From Triplophysa rosa (Eukaryota > Chordata > Actinopteri > Cypriniformes > Nemacheilidae), in contig NC_079895.1 in NCBI RefSeq assembly GCF_024868665.1, forward strand, positions 23,646,848 to 23,710,847: 64,000 bases of DNA, given 5' to 3'. Made by a program: the position numbers and the translations under genes. A model generated the notes under the pieces. The model ran no database searches. It was given only the letters and a program-made list of their open reading frames with translations, and was not told the origin of the DNA. This document shows, one piece after another, positions 38,401-52,300 of the stretch. How positions within the stretch are numbered: position 1 is the stretch's first letter; each line of letters opens with the position of its first letter.

Positions 38401-41400
38401 ACATTTCTGATAGTTGGTCACCAGGTTTGCACATGTGTCCGGATACATTTAGTCCACTCCTCTGTCAATCTTTAAGGTTTCTTGGCTGTCGCTCAGCAAA
38501 TTGGAGTTTTAGCCTCCTTCACAGAGGTTCTATAGGACTAGGGTCTAGAGACTGGCTAGGACATTTAATGTGCTTCTCCTTAAGCCACTATTTGGTTGTC
38601 TTGGCAATATGTTTTGCGTCTTTGTCATGTTAAAGGCTCATCCATGACCCATCTTCAGTGACCTAGTTAAGGGGAGGAGGTTCTCGTCCAAGATTTTACG
38701 GTACATGGGCCCGTCCCTCAGCCCCTCAATGCGGTGAAGTCATCCTGTATACCTGTAGCAGAGAAAAAGCCCTAAAGCAGAATGTTTCCAACACTGTGCT
38801 TCTCTGTAGACATGATGTTCTTGGGCTCATAGTCAGCATTTCTCTCCCTCCAAACACAGGAGTCCATTTTGGTCTCACAGCAGTGCCAGCACTTTCGCCA
38901 AAGCCTTTTCTGAATCATTTTTATGTTCATTGTCAAACTTAAGACGAGCCAGGCGGGCCTTCTTGGGCAGGAGGACCTTGCGGGTGCTTCAGGATTTCAG
39001 TCTACTGTGGCATAGCGTGTTACCAATGTGTTACCAATGTTTTGCTTGCTAACTGTGTTCCCAACTGTCTTGAAATCATTAACAGGCTTCTTCCGTGTAG
39101 TTCTGGGCTGATCTTTAACATTTCTCATGATCATCTTTACCCCATTGGGGAAATATTGCAGGGAGCTCCAGAACAAGGGCATTTGATAGTTATTTTGTAT
39201 ATCTTCTATTTCCAAATAATCACACCAACAGTTGTCTCCTTCTCACCAAGCTTCTGTCTGTAGCCTATTCAAGGTTTGTGCAGGTCTCCAATCTTGTCGC
39301 TGACATCCTTTAAAACCTATTTGGTCTGGACCATGGTGTTGGAGAGGTTGAACTGGAAGATACAGATTCTGTTGGCAGGCATCTTTTATATACATAACAA
39401 GCTGATTTAGGAGTACTTTCTTAAAGTGACAGGACTAATCTGTGGTCCATATAGGCACATAACCAATCTGTGGAGCCAGAATTCTTGCTAGTTGGTAGGG
39501 GATCAAATACTTATTTCACTGACTGAAATGCAAATCAATTTATAACCTTTATATAACATTTTTTTCCCCTGATTTTTTTTAATATTCTGTGTCTATCAGT
39601 TAAAATAAACCCACCATAAAAATTATAGACCCTTCATTTGTTTGTAAGTAGGCAAACTTACAAAATCAGCAGGGGATCAAATACTTATTTCCCTCACTGT
39701 ATACTGGTATTTTAAAGACGCACGAGAATAAAGGATCAAGTAAAAGATCACTTTACCTTCTTGTCCAGGTGATGCCATAACAAGGCGCCACACTGTGGAA
39801 ATGTGCAACTGTCACAGAGACCTCCTGGCCAAAGCTCTGTACGGACGACTCTTCAGCTTCTTGGTCAATAACATTAACTTTCACCTCCAAGGCCAAGAAG
39901 AAAACATTGGGTAAGATGACATATATATCGCGTGTCTTTTATGCACATGAAGGGTCTCTGCATGAATAAAAGAGAATATGGTGCTGAAAGCGTGAGGGGA
40001 AAATGATGTATGTGTTTATTTGAACTTGGTATAAATTGTTAATGTCATCACAGTACATAACTTTACTTATTCCTGCCAGTCAATGATCCTCACACATCTC
40101 AACAGTTCACTGAACTTACTCCAGCTGTGACTAGTAGTAACACACACAACAAGTCCTTCTCAAAGACCTTCTGCGATAACATCGGTCAAAACAAGGGCTT
40201 ACCGTAAAGTTTTGAAATAGTTTACATAGCGTATTGATGCATTTGAAGGGTGAGCGACAGAGCAACACGCCCAGGACTCTGTCATTGCGTTATGAAAAAG
40301 GCGTCTTGCAGAAATAAGTGAAATATTCATGGAACTCGAAGTATGTGTGTATTTACATGCAAGTCAGAGCGAGTCATCATTTTGCACACTTTCGCCATAC
40401 TTGCTTTCCGCTGAAAGATCCAGGAACACATAGTGAACATATTGTCACCGTTTGGAAACTTCAAACTGTTTTTCAACCAGGGGGCCAGGGGCCTCAAGAA
40501 GACTTCTTTTCAAATTCAAACAAACGTTAAAAGTAGCTAACATAACAAAAAAATTGCTTAGTGTTTAGTCATATTTATAACTTACAGACATCTTTTGAAT
40601 AATGAATATTTGATTAAGTACAGTAGTAATTGTTTTGAACAATAAAGTCAAGAATTCTGTTTATTCTGTTTATGTGTATTCTGTCTAAACAACGCAGGTC
40701 ATAATACAGTATAACAACACATCATGACATGATTTTGGTGGCTTGATGAAGACATTTTTCGCATGTGTCACCGCATAAAGTTTTGAAAATAAAAGTGTGT
40801 AGTAGTTAACAGTAACTTGATCTTACTTTCTTGCCAAATCCGCTTGTGCTAATTTAGAGTCTTGATGTATTAAGGGTTAAGAAGAAATGACTCCACACCC
40901 ACACAATCCAAAATCTGTTTGAAATCTATTTACAAAGGGTTTAGCATTGTAAGGAAATGAAGGTGTCAGGCATAAATGGCTTCCTAGGACATTCTGATGC
41001 GTGATCGATAAATAAGCAATGCAGACTGGACTTGGTTTGTCCTGGTCAGCGTTTCAGTAGGAACAGCTTTGGATGAGGCGATGATGATTATCGATGTGTA
41101 CATGAGAATGTTCATTATGGGTCAGTGAGGGCACGATACTGTAACTGCCTAAATGACCAACACAAGGGGAAACTCACACTTACTGACTTAAAGCTGAACT
41201 TTGACATTTGTTGTTTGTTTGTACATGTAAAGACAAAAACGGCAGTACATTACCTTCGAGCGTCTTGGCACAGTACTTCAAAACAGGATGATTTCCATAA
41301 CCAATGAATATTTATTTTAGACATGCTGCAGTTACTTCAGTCACTGTTTCCTACGGAGCCCTTTTAGGGACATGGTGGTGGGAAAAATATGAGAGGGAAG

Positions 41401-43365
41401 AGAAAAATATTTTTTAAAGCTTTTGCGTTATCTCGCAAAACTTTTGCGTTTACCCGAGAAACATTGCGTTCCCTCGCAAATATATTTGCGTTATCTCGCA
41501 AAACGTTTGCGTTCTCTCGCAAACATATTTGCGTTATCTCGCAAACACTTCATGTTTAATGTCCCGCTGGCAGAATTTAAGACTAGCTCCGTAGGCTACA
41601 TAAACATTGGTCTATAGTCGCAGATTCCCAGACCAATAACTCGTGAGCTAAACGTTCTTATAACACAAATTAAACCTCATTCTATGTAATGTAAACAATG
41701 AACTTTAACTTAATTTTCCACAAATCGAGCCTTTTATTGATCTCAGGCGGGAGCCGGCTGAGACAATACCGAAGGGATCGTCTGCAAAGTGCAAAACCCG
41801 AATATCATTAGGCTACTAATAATAGTCATTAACTTCGATGCTACATTCTGTAGTATAACTAAAACCAGTTTAAATTCAGCAGGAGAGCATTAATGTGTAA
41901 ACTGAATTTGGTGAGACTTCAGTGTGTAACATTTAAGTTATTAATGACTATTTTTGTAGTAACGCTTTTCGGATTTACAGTCACTTTGTAGACGGTTCCT
42001 TTGGACTTGTCCATGTCGCCTGCTCAGATGATATCAATTTATATTTTCGTTTTGAGGAAGACTGGGTTGTAGATCCTAATCTAAGGACGTATGTGTTATT
42101 TGTGTTATAACAACGTTTAGCTCACGAGTTATTGGGAATCTACTATGAACCGCTCCATTGTTAATGTACGGAGCGGGACAACAGGACGTTTGAATGTTTT
42201 GCGAGATAACGCAAATATCTTTGCGAGAGAATGCAATGTTTCTCGGGGGAACGCAAAAGTTTTGCGAGATAACGCAAAAGCTTTAAAAAATATTTTTCTC
42301 TTCCCTCTCATTTTTTCCACCACCATGTCCCTAAAAGGGCTCCGTGGTTTCCCTATCTGACTGATACAATTATTTTATTTATAAATAAAATAAAATGTAT
42401 AAATATAGATAGATACATTTTAAATATAGATTTCAGTGCTACATATTTTAAAATGTTTCAATAAAAAAATCTAAAACTGTAAGTTAAAGTCTTCGGACTG
42501 GTACATGACATTCAGCTGTGTTATTGGTCTCTTGTCTATTCATTTGGATGACCTTTCGTTTCCAGCCATACAGTATGTACAGTAGCTTATGTCCAATATT
42601 TACACTAGCTTATGGAATGCTACGATTATTTTTTACATTTTTATTTGCTTTGGCAACCTATGCCAGATGTAGCCTCAAACTCACAGCTGAATAAAACACA
42701 CCTTTGATCCTTTTAATGCAAACAGACTCCACTTATGCACCAGAAGCTTTTTACCGTTACACTACTGCATGTACTGCAATTGTTGTATGTACTTCGGATT
42801 GATTGAGTATGTATAGAGGCAGGCATTGAATGCACACTTCAGTATCTTGAGAGAATGCAGGTGGTCATTATGGGTATTCATCACCTTTTGTTTAGCAAAA
42901 ATTATATTCAGACACGATTATTTGACGTTTGCTTTTGACTTTACAGACTATTTTAGAAAATCGAAACAACGCTAGTTCAAAGCATTTCTTTTGTAAAAAA
43001 AGCAAAGAAAACAGTAAAAGGTCACACACAAAAAATATAATATGATATACTGTATAATGTAATATGATATGTAATGTAATTACATTTACTGTATATACAT
43101 TATACACGTTACATTATATATGTATATGTGTGTGCATGTGTGTGGGAAGGGTAGACCCTACGGTATGGGGACAAAATGTCCCATTTGGGGACATTTTTTG
43201 GTCCCCAAGAGGAAACAAGCTTATAAATCATACAGAATTCACTTTTGTGAAAATCTAAAAGAGCAGACGTGTGTGATTGTTAGGGTTAGGGAATATGATA
43301 TACAGTTTGTACAGTATAAAAACCATTGCGTCTATGGAATGTCCCCATAAAACATGAAAACCCAA

Positions 43366-43397
<32 letters not shown>

Positions 43398-46300
43398 GCC
43401 TTTTACTGTTTTTAACAGTATAACAGCATTAAATCTTCAGTCCAAATGTGTCTTTCAACCAAAGACATATTGCTGCTGACCTCAGATCCGCAGTCGAAAC
43501 AGCAGTTCTGAATTGTGTTCTTGTCTGTTTTGGCAGAGATCCTGCGCTTGAGATAAGCATTCTTGACATCTTTGGCTTTGAGGAATTCCAGAGGAATGGA
43601 TACGAACAGGTAAGAGACCGTACAGTCAGGAAATACTGGTATTGTCATGTACTGGATGTGCTCTGTACATCAGACACCGTGTGTGCCGCAGTCTTTAAAG
43701 GGACAGTTCACCCGAAAATGTAAATTCTGTCATCATTTACGTCATTTCAAACCTGTATCACTTTCTTTCGTCTGCAGAAAATAGAAGATATTTTGAAGAA
43801 TGTTGGTAACAAAACCACGGCATAGGCCTACCCATTCTCCTGCATTGGTTTTGTGTCCATACAATAGAAGTTGCTGTTCGGTTACCAACTTTCTTCAAAA
43901 TATCTTCTTTTGTGTTCCGCTGAAGAAAGAAAGTCATACAGGTTTTTTCAGTAAAAAACTGAAAAAACCAAAAATTTTCAGTTTTGGGTGAACTGTCACT
44001 TTACCATCAGACTGCTGCGGCCCTGACCGCTGCCATAAATGCTGTCTATTTGGAGAAACGCCATCTCTGTTCTTTGCCTGGCAATGAAGAACACAAACTG
44101 TTCCTAACCATTTCTTCCTGTAGAGTCTGGTAGCCCCTCTGCTGCACTGCATTGGGTTTGACATGGGGCGTAGAGCCGCAGGCCACTGGGAACACAGGCA
44201 TTGTGTCTGTGGTCCTGGTTTCCCATACAGCGGAACACACTGATCTATCCCACAGGTCTCTGTTGGGATGGTGCTCTTTCAGCTATGGCTTTTTTAGACT
44301 TATCATTGGACAGAGATTGTTCTTCTGTCAGCTTTCCCCGCCATAAAGGTATTTCACTATGTGCCAGACTGGTGAACTGTATGTTCCGTCTCTCTCTGTG
44401 GTGACTTCATAGAGTATATCGCTTAAAGGAAACTTTAAAGTTGAACTTCAGATATAAACTGTTACTCAAAAGTCCACAACAGGGCTGGTTTTTCTGTAAG
44501 GATGCCATTTTGCAAAACCACAAGTGACAGTTCACCCAAAAGTGAAAATTCTGTCATCATTTACTCACCCTATTGTCATTTCAAACCTGTATGACTTTCT
44601 TTCTGCTGCAGAACACAAAAGAAGATATTTTGAAGAAAGTCGATGGCCCCCATTTCACTTCTATCGCATGGACACAAAACCAATGCAAGTGAACGGGGGC
44701 CGGTTACCAACATTCTTCAAAATATCTTCTTTTGTGTTCCGTGGAAGAAAGTCATACAGGTGTGAAATAACAAGACGGTGAGTAAATGATGACAGAATTG
44801 TTATTTTTGGGTGAGCTATCACTTCAAGGCGTGTGCATTTTACAGCCACGTGTTATTTTGGACCCAGACGCATACGTTACGTTCAATTTTCCCGAATCCC
44901 CCAAAGTGTGGCGTGACGAAAAGCAACCGCCGTCAAAACGCCGAGTTGTGTTATTTTTGTGCTTTGAAGAGAGATGAATGTTTGTCTGAAGGCTAAGACG
45001 CCACATGTGCACATCGCCACCCCCTACCCAGAATTCTCAGTAGCCTCGTCTACTGCGTGAGCTGTTTTTGCACCGAGGTTGATGTGTGAGACAGAGCGAG
45101 TGTTTTCTCCTTAGCTGAACCCTTGGCATCAGACACAAAGAAGACTTTGTGCACAGTTGGACTTGGCACCGAGCAATGTCATTGTGGATTCAGACTCTAT
45201 AGGGATTGTGTATGAGGTAAATTAGGGGCGCTTGTGATGTAATGGTTAATATATATCAGCCCCTGTCTGAGCTGCTTCCAGCTGTTAAACCAGTTGACTG
45301 ATTTCTCCATATACAGAGGGTTTTGGAAACTCTCAGAAGCGTTCCGCTCACAATGAGTCTCATTCACAATACGTGTTTTTACTTATATGCGCAACAAAGG
45401 AAGCCAGATTAACGTGATGTACACCCAAACCATCTCCAAATAAGAACAGGTCTAAAAGGTTTGGTCTGGACAAGGGTCATGGTTTGGGTAGACCTGCGTA
45501 GTGCCAGATATCCATCTTGACAGCTGTTGAGAGGTAGGCATGTGTGTCTGAGCGTGTATGTCATCTTGAATCTATCTTGACAGTGTTGGACAAGGAGGTG
45601 TAAATCACTGCTGGTGCTGTGAGAGATAAGAGCTTACCCACAATCCCCTGGGAGATCACCTTGTGATGCCTATGTGCGCGACGGGTTTGGGAATGCTTAT
45701 GAAACGGATGTCGATGGCTCGTCTCCTAAATGCTATGTGCCTTTAATCCACACGTGGAGAGATTTACAGTCTTGACCTTCTTTTAAGGTCACAAGAATTG
45801 TGACTGAATGATATCGATTGACAGTGATGAAGCAAAGAGAGACAGATCTGTTATGTTAATTAAAGATGCATCGTGATGAATATTCTGTCATTTATTTTTC
45901 AACGGACGGACCTTTTTGGTCTGTGCACCCAACTCTGATTGCCTCTTTCTTTCAAGTTCCTCATCTCAGCAGCTCTGATCTTTCTCCTTTTATGATGTTT
46001 GCTAAACATGGTCAGGCAATGAGAGGTTGATGAGGCTCACCCGCTCCCCTAAGATGATTATTTGTCTTCTCTCTCGCGTCCACCGTTCTTCTTTGTACTT
46101 TATCCAATGTGTGTTGCCACATAAAACGTGGACGTTGCCAATGTTGATACAACCGTATACTTCCCTCTGATATGTTTTGATACAGCTGAGCAAAAGTTAA
46201 GCCTGTCAGTCATATATGATCTAAGCTCTGTTAGTGGAACCAAGAGAAAAAATGGTCTTGAAATTGAAGAATTGTTTCGTTTGAAGATAGCTACCCCTCT

Positions 46301-49300
46301 ACTCTTTCCATCAGAATTTGTGGGTTTTAGACACAATTTCTGGAAAAGCTTCCAAAATCGGCTGAGTTGAGTTCTAAAAGGCCTGTTCATACAAAGAATA
46401 ATGACTGGTGATTCAAAATCGATATAATAATATAAGTGCCTAGTGAATTTTAAACGGGAATCTGCAGCATGCCCATCCCAGGTCTGCACACCAAAAGCGA
46501 AGCATCTCGAGATTACTCGAAGGATTATTTTTCTCGCGTCACTCAAGAAGTGTCTTCTTTGTGCACCTGAACGTGTCAAACTGTACGTGTGTTGGTAAGC
46601 TCTTTGCGCATATATCCTGCTCGAGTTTTATTTTTTGACATTGCGCGGAAGACGCAATTGAGGCGAATATTGCGCATTTGCAGCAAACTCATTGCCTAGA
46701 TTGCGTCATTTGTGTTGCCCGCTGCCTATTTCCCTCTATTCATGTCTCTGTATTGACTTTGTTTGTAATTTACTTGTGCCAATAATTGAATTTCCTTTTT
46801 TTGGTGTTGTGCGGAGACCGTTAGAATAAATATAACATTAGCGTTCTTAGTGTGAATGGGCCTTAAAGGGGTTCTCCACCCCAAAATGAACATTCTGTCA
46901 TAATTTACACAACCTTAAGTTGTTCCAAACCTGTGTACATTTCTTTGTTCTGATGAACACAAAGAAATATATTTGGAAAAAATGTGACATTTCTGGGGCA
47001 CCGTTGACTACCATAGTAGGAGACATTTAAATGGTAATGAAAAGGTGCCCTAAAGGTGTTTGTTTTCCTAAATTCTTCAAAATATCTTATTTTGTGTTCA
47101 ACAGAACAGTTATTTTCCCTACTATGGTAGTCAATGATGCCCAGGAAATGTCAGTTGCTAACATTTTCCCAAATATCTTTCCCTTTTTTTTTATACATGC
47201 CAACTTGAGGGTATGTAAATGATGACAGAATTTTCATTTTTGGGTGATCAAGCAAGATGTAGATGTGTCATTGTATTGACGAGCATAATGTAAATAAGAT
47301 ACCAAGTTTAACAAAGCGTTTTCTCTCTGTAGTTGTGCATTAACATGGTGAATGAGCGGATTAAGAAGCACACCACAGAGGTCCTCTTCCAGTATGAGCA
47401 ACAGGAATGTCTGCAGGAGGGGGTTGCCATGGAGACGATACGCTCCCTTTGCAACCAGCCAGCGGTATTGGACTTCTTCTTCCAGGTACAGAGTAATGGA
47501 GATTTTCTAAGAGGCGAGGAGACGGGAGAGGGCAAGGGCAAAAAGCAGCTTTTTCCCACCCTGAGGCTGTTGATCTTTTGTAAAGACCCCCGCTGTCGCC
47601 TCTTTAACTGCTAGGACTAGACTCTTCATTTAGTGACTAAATAATAAATGTGCCTGCTGACTCTTTTAAAAGGACAAGTTGATAAACACCTTCACAAAGA
47701 CATGATGAATTCCCCTCGATGTGGTGAAGCCTGTTTTTTTAGACCATGACTTTTAGCCATTTGTCAGATGTGACCATTTTATGAGTCATCAAATGATTTC
47801 GGCCTTTGGCAAAACAGAGTGACACAGCATTTTACACACAAAAACAACATTTTCTCTTACCACACACACATTTCAGAGTTTTCATGAAAACCTTTTTTGT
47901 TGTTTTACAATACTGTATGTTTATAACTGTCAAGCAGCCACATCAAATCTGATGTATATCAAGGTTGTTTTAGTTGACTAAAATTAAAACTGAAAACATT
48001 TCTGTTTATTGAAATCAAATAAAATATTGGCCTAAAACTTAACTAACTAAATAAAAATGTAAATGTTGCCTCAGAAATAAACGGAAATAATTTTAAGGCA
48101 CAAAATGATGCATATAAACAAAAACTTAAAATAAAATAAAAATAAATGAGTCTTATATAGCAACATAGAAAACAGACAAATAAATAATAAAATGACAAAA
48201 GCACGTAACAAAATTGCTAAAAATGTAACCAAAATTAACAACAACAAAAAAATCTCAAAATAAAAGCAATTTAAAAAGAATAAAACTACAATAAAGCTAA
48301 AATCAAAACTATAGTAACTCTGATGTATATCTTTAAACATTTAAAAGGTTGTTGTTTATTGTTTTATTCCTTAAAAATGTGCTATAGGCTAACATTTAGT
48401 ATAATTCGTTTATTGTAACCTAATTAAACATTTCCATTGAAGAACAAAATAAAAGACATTTCATATCAAAGTTATGTCACTATTAAAGCAGCAGTCTGTA
48501 ACTTTTGCCTCTCTGTCGCCATCTCTGTTTGAAATATTAAATTGCAGGTATTTACGTACTTGCCCGCAAAATCTAACCCGACAGCTGAAATTGTAAATCA
48601 TTATTATAAATCAAATTAGGGGAAGGTAAAGAGACAGTTTCTGATTTTTATGTACTTTTTTTTCCATAAGAGTTATAAGTTGCAGCTTTAGTTTCTCAAT
48701 GTGGCTTCAACGCTATATAGTATTTTTACATGGCTCTCTGGAAATGCTTGATTCCGTTTGGTCAGTTGCAGCATTTTGCGTCCTGATATTATATAGAAGG
48801 AACTCTAAACAGACCAAGAGATTTCCTCTGGCATGACATGCCGTTCTCATTTCACATAATTATATCACGTCCATTTATTTATTTACTTGGTACATTCTCC
48901 CGGCAAAGCCCCGAACGTAACTGTATGTGTTGCAGAAGCCTCAGGGCGTGCTGTGCATCATTGATGAGGAGAGTCAATCCCTCCGACGGTGTGAAATCAA
49001 CCTTTATAAGCGTCTGCAGATGCAGCTGGATTCCTCCTGCACTGACTGCATTTCCCTCACAACCAAAGATGGCAACGGGAACCCCCCACCCAAAGACCAG
49101 GGGCCATCGTTTACCGTCACTCATTACGCCGGCAAGGTGGGTTACGGGAAGCTACACGCTTGGATGTGCACACGCAGAGTTATCAGTCATGTGCTCAGCC
49201 TCATTTCACACACAAACACAAATGCATAGTCCGAGCCTTCCGAGAAACTCTCCTGAGAGTCAACACGCTATGTCATGCTGAGAGAGAAGGTTATTAATAG

Positions 49301-52300
49301 AGCTCGGCTCACATGTGTTTGTGTCTCCTCCTTATTGCAGATGACCTACGACCTGACCGGCTCGCTGGAGAGGAACAGGGATGTTCTGCCACAAAACATT
49401 CTGTTTGTTATGAAATGTAAGCTGTCAATTTGATCTGTACACGGTCACAGCTTAAAAAAGTTTACCATGGTAGCCAAAATGCCATAGTTGCTATAATGAT
49501 TTTAAAGTAATAATAAGTGATCAACCTATTTAGGTAGCATTTTAGATCACTATATGTGCACCTGCACTCTTTAAAATAAAGGTGCTTAAAAGGTTCTTTA
49601 CAGCGATGCCATAGAAGAACAATTTTTGATTCCAGAAAGTACCATTCAGTCGAAGGTTCTTTAAAGCACCAGCTCTTTCTTACCTTTTTATTATCTGAAG
49701 AATCTTTTTTTGCCTTTTTTGCCTTTGCACCTTTATTATTAAGAGTGTGCCTTTACAAAATGTAGCAAGATTATTAATGAATAGACATATAATTCTGAAT
49801 AGTAGAAACGGTTTAATTTAATTCAAGATGTTATATTACCTTGTGTTTTTGTATTTTGTATGCTTTTTCTACGGTTTCCGAACCTGTCCTTATTGTCTTG
49901 CATTGCACATCAATTATAATGTAGTGAAAGAAGGGCCAACGACACCAATTTTGCGACATCAGTTTCAACGATGAGCCACTTTGAATCTTTCTCTAGCTTA
50001 ATCTGTCACAAATACACACAAACTGTCACTGCAATACTAGGGGCCGATTGACGGAGGCTGTCTAGTTAAGGAGTGAGATTCATTCTCTGCTTTGTTTACA
50101 ATTGGCTAATGATCGTGTCTCTACAGATTGTGTTGTTTTTTTGTTTTTTATGATTTGCACATACAGCGTTTGAGTCTACTAATGTGCTGTGTTGTGGAAG
50201 CTGCTTTGAGGCAGTCAAGCTGCAAGCTACTCATAATTGAGAGCAGTTTAACTACATCAAGTTACTCTTTAATGAAATATTACAAAATCTTCATAAATGT
50301 CAATCAAATCAGGAATGATGTGATTTTATCACTTTTTTGAACGCTCAGAGCTCATTCTAAAGGCAGGCCTCCTCATGTCATTCACCAGGGAGACTACATT
50401 ACTGTACAAAGTAAATAACATTACAATAATATTGAACATGAACAACTTATTTATAGTTATTGTTGGAATTTAAAGCATTTTGTAAGCTTGTTGTTTATGC
50501 GTGAGCAAGGTGCCCAGATATTAGGGATGGGCAAAATCATATTCGACTATTTGAGCTCACAAAAAATGAATATTCGAATATTAGTTTTTTAAAATTAAGT
50601 GAATAAAGACGTCGTTTTGACGTTTTTATTTAATCACAATGTTACATCATGTTTATAATTATAATTAAATATTAATAACGCACTAATATTATATCTTGTA
50701 TATATGTTTTTTATGTTGAAAAGATTAGCAATGTTAATCTGCATTTAAACCCACGGGACGCAAACGCATACAAAAACAAAACGTACAAAACACAATGTAG
50801 GCCTATATTGACCGTCTGTGGTATATGATTATCTTGTTTATTTTGTTTTACATATTCTCAAGAACTCTGTTCCTCGGTTAACATTAAAGCATATATAATA
50901 ATACTATTTTAATTATAAATTGCTACCAGGATCTGAGACGTTCAACAAAGTTTATGAATAACATAGTCTACAGTAACTTGAAATACATTTAAAATAAAAA
51001 TAATTCATAAAACGGATATGCTAATATCATATAGTAATGAACAGCATCATTTCACTTTTCTGTGTGCATGACTCTAAATCTGTGGGCACACAAAACTAAA
51101 GTGTAACAAAACTACAGTCATTCTGTAACACTACACGGCTAACGCTATTACAAAATGTAGGTTAAATAGTAAGTGTCACTTTTTTCCTGAATTACTCCAT
51201 TGAATCTGATATCAGATGTGCTAACATGTGAACATGTGTCTGTTATGACCTTCGCAGTCGTCCTTGCTGAAACACGTTTGTAACTGTCCACCCTCACCTC
51301 ATGTAACTCCTCCCTCGTTGAGGAGGTCAGAGGTGGACGTGAGGCAGGAGCGTGTGCGCACGGCGAGATGTGAATGGGCTGCTGTTGTTTGTGTGCGGGT
51401 TCGAGGGGGGGGGTGTAAACGAGGGAAGACAATTAGCTCTGGCGCCTGTCGTAATTAAGCTCTAAACGTGTGTTTATTTTCTCTTCCTTTCCCCTCGAGC
51501 AGCTAGTGAGAGCGTGCTCGTCCATCAAATGTTCCAGTGTAAGCTGACTCAGACGGGCTCCCTGGTTCCCCAGCACCAGCGACTGAGGCTTCGTGGGCCC
51601 AAAGGCACGATTCTTAACAAGAGTGCTACGCTTACCCCTGCCAGAGACGCCAAGAAATATGTGGAGCTTAATAAGGTGCAGACAATTGCAAAACAATTTG
51701 CGCTTGCAAAAAATGTATGTTGTGGGATGCTTGTTTGGTCACATCAGACATGGTGTGAAAAAGCCTTTATATTTCACAACGTTGTGCGCTGTTGTGGTAA
51801 ATGACTGTGTGATTTGTAAACATGTGGTTCCCTTCCGCTATGACGTAGATGTTACAGTGATCGCACACCACATGTCCACAAACAGGCCAGAACAACAATA
51901 CTTTTAGCTTATCGAGCTTGTGCTGGGAAGTGACCTAAATTACACACTGTTACCCCAAATACCTTCTTTCAATTGATCCGCTTCCCACAGCTAGCTAAAC
52001 TCTGCAGGGAAAACACAGGGCTTTAACCGATCGCCCGCGTCACACCGGTCACAAACACGCAGCTATAAACACGAAAGAAGATATTTTGAAGAAAGTTGGA
52101 AAGCGAACAGCGCCGGCAGCCATTCACTTCTATTGTATGGCCACAAAATCAATGCAAGTGAATGGGGGCCGGTTACCAACATTCTTTAAAATATCTTCTT
52201 TTGTGTTTTGTGGAGGAAAGAAAGCCACACAGGTTTGAAATGACAAAAGGGTTGAGAAAATTATGACATTTTTTATGTTTCGGTGAATTATCACTTTATT

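Larger units (their letters stand above)
36011..39768 (+). other. myo16 intron 14
   Basis: It holds a palindromic repeat (36062-36323), a fold-back MITE interrupted by a TTAA element (37249-38110), and a Tc1-like transposon (38140-39699). The part 36325-37245 shows nothing I recognise. Confidence 0.8.
39911..43536 (+). other. myo16 intron 15
   Basis: It holds a 991-bp inverted-repeat element (41354-42344) and a (GT)n-associated dispersed repeat (43119-43399). The parts 39911-41350 and 42345-43118 show nothing recognisable. Confidence 0.8.
43610..47332 (+). other. myo16 intron 16
   Basis: It holds fold-back MITEs at 43695-44004, 44522-44826 and 46863-47250, and a TIR element at 46376-46866 that abuts the last. 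I see nothing in 44830-46370. Confidence 0.8.

Noticed and set aside
41390..41560. Regularly spaced TTTGCG...CGCAAA units resembling a CRISPR array
   Set aside because: This is a vertebrate intron, the units vary, and they are mirrored in the other arm of a transposon-like element.
43270..43300. TTAGGGTTAGGG as an interstitial telomere repeat
   Set aside because: There are only two units, and they are part of a dispersed repeat also seen at 53077.
46100..46579. 159-codon frame on the - strand in intron 16
   Set aside because: No recognisable domain; it runs across the end of a TIR element and has no splice or codon-use support.
48071..48340. 89-codon very hydrophobic frame on the - strand (Phe/Leu/Ile-rich)
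   Set aside because: It results from an A-rich + strand stretch; composition alone explains it.
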